The notes beneath the pieces are model-generated. The model was not told the DNA's origin. It worked only from the letters and a program-made list of their open reading frames with translations, and did not search any database. Made by a program: the position numbers and the translations under genes. A stretch of 64,000 nucleotides of DNA, taken from positions 186,001 through 250,000 of the forward strand of contig SVFD01000002.1 of assembly GCA_015057025.1 (NCBI GenBank), in the 5' to 3' direction. The stretch comes from Lachnospiraceae bacterium. Its GTDB lineage: Bacteria > Bacillota > Clostridia > Lachnospirales > Lachnospiraceae. Shown piece after piece: positions 61,269 to 64,000 of the stretch (positions are counted from its first letter, which is position 1; each line of letters begins with the position of its first letter).

Positions 61269-62756
61269 TTAAATTATAATGCATACCATACCACCGTTGG
61301 ATTCGTTTACAATCTTTTGCATGGTTTCCTGTAATTTTACCTGACTTTCTTCCCCAATGGAAGTTACTTTCTGATTAATCCCATCCTGAACAAGCTGTTC
61401 GACTGTTTTTCCGAAAATATTTGTTTCCCAAATTCCTTCCGTCTTTTCACCTTCTGCATTGATAAAATTAATCAGATCATTGGCTTGTTCCTGTGTTCCC
61501 ACAATCGGAGAAATTTCACTTTCAATATCTGCCTTAATCATATGTATACTGGGACTGTGAGCAATGATTTTCACGCCATACTTATTGCCGTGGCGTATAA
61601 GTTCGGGCTTCTCCAACCTGATTTCTGCTTTTTCCGGAGTAACTACACCATACCCTTTAATGCGGACTGCATCTACTGCATTTTCAACCTTGGAATAATC
61701 CTGCATCTTGGCGCCAACCTGTTTTAATGTATCAATCAACTGCCATTCATTTGTGATTTCTTTACCTAAAATGTCACTTAGCATCTCATAATAAAAGCTG
61801 TCATCTACAGCTAAACTCATTAATACTTTTCCTGTTGCCATATCAATAGCGTCCATTTTACATGAAATTATGTATTCGCTTCCTAAATTTAAGGAACTAT
61901 TTGCTACATCACGCATAGTATTCAAATTCATTGCATAATCAGCAACTTTTAATGCCATATCTGTTTTTACTTTATGATTGCTCTCAAGAAGTTCCACCCA
62001 TTTAGGCATATAAAACTCCAATCTTGTAATAGGAAATTCATATAAAACCTCTTCTAAAAGTTTATTAATATCATCCTTTTTTAGCTGGGCACAATTTACA
62101 GGAATTGCTTTCACATCATATTTTGTCATGATTTCATTCGCCACAGTCACCGCTTCCTCGCTATAAGGTCTGGAAGAATTTACAATAACAAGAAATGGCT
62201 TATTTAAGTTTTTTAATTCTGTAATTGTACGTTCCTCTGCCGCCAAATAACTTTCTCTTGGCAGATCCGAAAAAGAGCCGTCACAAGTCACCACAAAGCC
62301 TATGGTTGAATGATCATTAATAACCTTCTGTGTACCGGTTTCTGCCGCCTTGGTAAAAGGTATCGGCTGTTCAAACCAAGGTGTTTTTACCATACGTTCC
62401 ATATCATTTTCCATATGTCCGCTGGCACCTTCTACCATAAAACCTACGCAGTCAATTAACCTGACTTTAATTTTTACATCATCCGATAAAGAAACCTCTG
62501 CCGCCTCCTTAGGAATAAATTTGGGTTCTGTTGTTGTAATGGTTTTTCCTCCACTGCTTTGCGGTAATTCATCCTGCGCGCGCATTCTCTCATTATTATC
62601 CGTCATATTAGGCAAAACAAGTAAATCCATAAAACGCTTAATAAACGTGGATTTTCCCGTTCTTACAGGTCCTACTACGCCGATATAAATTTCTCCTGCA
62701 CATCTTTCCTGTATATCATGATAAAGATCAAATGTATCTGTATTATTTCTGTCCAT
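61269..62756 (-). CDS. spoIVA: Stage IV sporulation protein A (spore coat ATPase)
   Basis: 495 residues from ATG 62756, which follows AGGAGG by 6 bases. N-terminal P-loop GPVRTGKST (29-37), then VVTCDGSFSDLPRE and FLVIVNSSRPYSEEA as in the TRAFAC-like ATPase domain; the C-terminus ends GGMVCIII, typical of the clostridial protein. SpoIVA polymerises by ATP hydrolysis on the forespore surface and forms the basement layer of the coat. Preceded by a sigma-E-like promoter. Gene order gpsA - small gene - spoIVA matches that of B. subtilis. Confidence 0.97.
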   Translation of the reverse strand: MDRNNTDTFDLYHDIQERCAGEIYIGVVGPVRTGKSTFIKRFMDLLVLPNMTDNNERMRAQDELPQSSGGKTITTTEPKFIPKEAAEVSLSDDVKIKVRLIDCVGFMVEGASGHMENDMERMVKTPWFEQPIPFTKAAETGTQKVINDHSTIGFVVTCDGSFSDLPRESYLAAEERTITELKNLNKPFLVIVNSSRPYSEEAVTVANEIMTKYDVKAIPVNCAQLKKDDINKLLEEVLYEFPITRLEFYMPKWVELLESNHKVKTDMALKVADYAMNLNTMRDVANSSLNLGSEYIISCKMDAIDMATGKVLMSLAVDDSFYYEMLSDILGKEITNEWQLIDTLKQVGAKMQDYSKVENAVDAVRIKGYGVVTPEKAEIRLEKPELIRHGNKYGVKIIAHSPSIHMIKADIESEISPIVGTQEQANDLINFINAEGEKTEGIWETNIFGKTVEQLVQDGINQKVTSIGEESQVKLQETMQKIVNESNGGMVCIII

Positions 62757-62782
62757 AACCAACCTCCTGACGTTTCTGTTAC

Positions 62783-62812
62783 AATATATGTCTTAGATTA
62801 GTTGTATATGAC
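62783..62812 (-). promoter_or_regulatory. Sigma-E-type promoter of spoIVA
   Basis: On the minus strand GTCATAT (62806-62812), a 15-base spacer and CATATATT (62783-62790; consensus CATACANT, 7 of 8). It is about 27 bases upstream of the start codon. Sigma-E control of spoIVA is established in B. subtilis. Confidence 0.75.
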
Positions 62813-62814
62813 AC

Positions 62815-62852
62815 GTAAAAAAGATACTTCTACAATTTGTAAAAGTATCTTT
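62815..62852 (-). terminator. Intrinsic terminator of the HAD gene
   Basis: Stem AAAGATACTTCTACAA/TTGTAAAAGTATCTTT (62820-62835 with 62837-62852), one mismatch; on the minus strand it ends in six T and ACG. It lies just upstream of the spoIVA promoter. Confidence 0.8.
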
Positions 62853-62885
62853 TAAATGCATCATTATAAATTTTTATATATTCGT

Positions 62886-63569
62886 CTAATATAAAACATC
62901 ATATAGTTCCTTTAAGGAATGAATTGTATAAGTCGGCACAATCTCACCATACTCCGGCATTTCAGGCACAATATGACAGGTATCAATACCAAAATCATGT
63001 CCGCCTTTAATATCCGAGCTCATAGAGTCGCCCACAATTATCATACTGCTTTTATCGGGACAACCAAGCTTTTCATAAACATATTGAAAAAATTCCCGAC
63101 TCGGCTTATTATAACCGATATCCTCTGATACAAAAACATTCTGAAAAAAAGGAAGCAACGTACTCTCCTGCAAACGAGGATGCTGAACAGCTGCAGTTCC
63201 GTTTGTTACCAGGCTTAAACGAAAATGTCTTCCAAGACGGGCACATACTTCATAAGCATCCGGCATTAAATCGTGGCCTTTCGATAATTCATTCTGATAA
63301 AACATTTCCATAGTATCATCTCCGGGATGTTTCACCCCAAAATGCTCACACATAATCTTGAAACGGCAATCTATTAACTCCGGCTTGGTTATTTCCTTAC
63401 GCTCCAGTCTTTTCCACAAACTATCATTTAATTTATCATAAAAATCAATACTCTCTTCATTTACCGGAAAACCATATTTTTTATATGTAACAATCAATGC
63501 ATTACGCTGTGCCGCCTTAAAATCAATTAAGGTCATATCCGCATCCATGAGAACATGTAAATACTTCAT
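62886..63569 (-). CDS. HAD-family hydrolase, YjjG-like pyrimidine nucleotidase
   Basis: 227 residues. HAD motif I LMDADMTLIDF (Asp nucleophile, DxDxT), motif II LVTNGT, motif III Lys region (NKPSREFF), motif IV IVGDSMSSDIKGG. The cap helix (NDSLWKRLERKEITKPEL) matches the YjjG/YfnB group of non-canonical pyrimidine nucleotidases. ATG 63569 follows AAGGAG. It is preceded by a hairpin (63589-63620) that may limit read-through. Confidence 0.85.
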   Translation of the reverse strand: MKYLHVLMDADMTLIDFKAAQRNALIVTYKKYGFPVNEESIDFYDKLNDSLWKRLERKEITKPELIDCRFKIMCEHFGVKHPGDDTMEMFYQNELSKGHDLMPDAYEVCARLGRHFRLSLVTNGTAAVQHPRLQESTLLPFFQNVFVSEDIGYNKPSREFFQYVYEKLGCPDKSSMIIVGDSMSSDIKGGHDFGIDTCHIVPEMPEYGEIVPTYTIHSLKELYDVLY

Positions 63570-63588
63570 TTATTTTCTCCTTATAAAC

Positions 63589-63620
63589 ATATAGTGCACT
63601 CTCGAAAGATTGCACTATAT
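63589..63620 (-). promoter_or_regulatory. Hairpin between the 82-residue gene and the HAD gene
   Basis: A perfect 10-bp inverted repeat ATATAGTGCA (63589-63598) and TGCACTATAT (63611-63620), with an inner TCT/AGA pair around CGAA. There is no T-run after it on the minus strand (GTTTATAAG), so it is more likely an operator or a weak attenuator than a strong terminator. Confidence 0.5.
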
Positions 63621-63630
63621 ACATTACATA

Positions 63631-63879
63631 TTACCGTTTAGGAGGTTCATCCTCATCAAATTCAATTTGAAGAAAGAAGCCTCTGGGTGTATCCAAAATA
63701 TCACGTACAACACCTTCTCTGCTTTTTAAACGCTCATAATAAGCATAATTACCGGACATTGCTATTGCCGGTTCTGCCGTATAGTAATAGCTGGATGGCA
63801 GAACACCTTCTGTAATTTTAACCGTATCTCCTATGGAAACCAAATTTTCACGTTCCATTTTAAATTCCATTGTACGCAT
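63631..63879 (-). CDS. Small hypothetical protein next to gpsA
   Basis: 82 residues, soluble, with no hydrophobic segment. Contains SIGDTVKITEGVLPSSYYY and an acidic C-terminus (IEFDEDEPPKR). The frame is sound: GGAGG precedes ATG 63879 by 7 bases and the gene follows gpsA by about 15 bases. I recognise no domain. It occupies the position of the small yphE-type gene between gpsA and spoIVA in B. subtilis, but shows no similarity I can see. Confidence 0.7.
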   Translation of the reverse strand: MRTMEFKMERENLVSIGDTVKITEGVLPSSYYYTAEPAIAMSGNYAYYERLKSREGVVRDILDTPRGFFLQIEFDEDEPPKR

Positions 63880-63894
63880 CCGGTTACCTCCGTT

Positions 63895-64000
63895 TTATTT
63901 CCAAGCACCATCCATAATTTCAATTTTCTTATCACGAAGCATCAACTCTTTTACAGCCTGATCAGCTGACTGCCCCTCAAAAAGAACCGCATTTACCTGT
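63895..64000 (-). CDS. gpsA: NAD(P)H-dependent glycerol-3-phosphate dehydrogenase, C-terminal fragment
   Basis: The last 34 residues of a frame that enters from the right edge. QVNAVLFEGQSADQAVKELM followed by LRDKKIE matches the conserved GpsA C-terminus (consensus NaiLfegkspeeAi-eLm-R-lK-E). The stop is TAA at 63897-63895. The gene order with spoIVA supports the call. The body of the gene lies outside the window. Confidence 0.75.
   Translation of the reverse strand, partial: QVNAVLFEGQSADQAVKELMLRDKKIEIMDGAWK

Overview
The window reads as a contiguous chromosomal segment of a low-GC, anaerobic, endospore-forming member of the class Clostridia, most likely of the Lachnospiraceae. This is inferred from gene content, since no rRNA is present. 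The main pointers are spoIVA preceded by a sigma-E-like promoter, a class III (oxygen-sensitive) ribonucleotide reductase nrdD-nrdG, a GGGtGRT-motif protein paired with a NifU-like scaffold, an archaeal-type aspartate-semialdehyde dehydrogenase, and Gx-transporter/NusG-II genes beside ruvAB-zapA. Nearly all genes lie on the minus strand. I see no insertion sequence, prophage, integron or CRISPR array, and no gene-free stretch longer than about 300 bases.

Layout in the minus-strand reading direction. At 63.9-61.2 kb are the 3' end of gpsA, a small hypothetical protein, a HAD nucleotidase and spoIVA. At 61.2-56.1 kb are purine nucleoside phosphorylase, cytidine deaminase, an amidohydrolase, a membrane-anchored MutS-like ATPase, RNase HI, an unlisted 56-residue membrane peptide and a WYL regulator. 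At 54.9-51.1 kb are nrdD, nrdG, dUTPase and a small membrane protein. At 50.9-44.5 kb are an ABC ATPase, a permease/GldG fusion, gltX and a UvrD-type helicase. A plus-strand island follows: DUF1292 at 44.1 kb and xre-potABCD at 36.3-40.6 kb. Between them lie a debranching-enzyme-like gene, a Cys/His-rich gene and trpS. At 36-26.5 kb are a lactonase, tgt, yajC, an L,D-transpeptidase, serC-serA, two tandem paralogous membrane proteins and DUF1015. At 25-16 kb are a branching-enzyme-like gene, an MscS channel, tRNA-Thr(CGU), argH, asd, a degenerate ATPase and two surface or membrane proteins. At 16-11 kb are topB, a beta-helix acyltransferase-like protein, the NifU-like scaffold and GGGtGRT. At 11-1 kb are two small membrane or lipoprotein loci, then metH, NusG-II, Gx transporter, ruvA, ruvB, zapA, a U32 peptidase-family protein, FtsW/RodA and the start of a penicillin-binding protein.

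The most interesting observation is a pair of full-length glycogen-enzyme homologues that have lost every catalytic signature of GH13. The branching-enzyme homologue (22825-25149) has Asn for the nucleophile Asp, Asp for the acid/base Glu, and Ala-Asn for the region IV His-Asp. The GlgX/isoamylase-like homologue (42173-43996) has Lys for the nucleophile, Gln for the acid/base, and Tyr-Tyr for His-Asp. Both keep an intact reading frame, good ribosome binding sites and conserved scaffold segments. They look like maintained pseudo-enzymes (glycogen-binding, scaffolding or regulatory) rather than decaying genes. That role is inference. A third degenerate protein, an MNS/DUF234-type ATPase at 17702-19081, lacks the P-loop lysine.

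Regulatory signals are unusually readable: two NrdR-like boxes with one on the nrdDG -10 element, a near-consensus promoter with two palindromes ahead of the xre-pot operon, a palindrome at the ABC/GldG promoter, a sigma-E-like promoter for spoIVA, mirror-image divergent promoters at 44.03-44.10 kb, and many intrinsic terminators. Several gene starts were moved from the longest open frame to a codon with a well-placed Shine-Dalgarno sequence.
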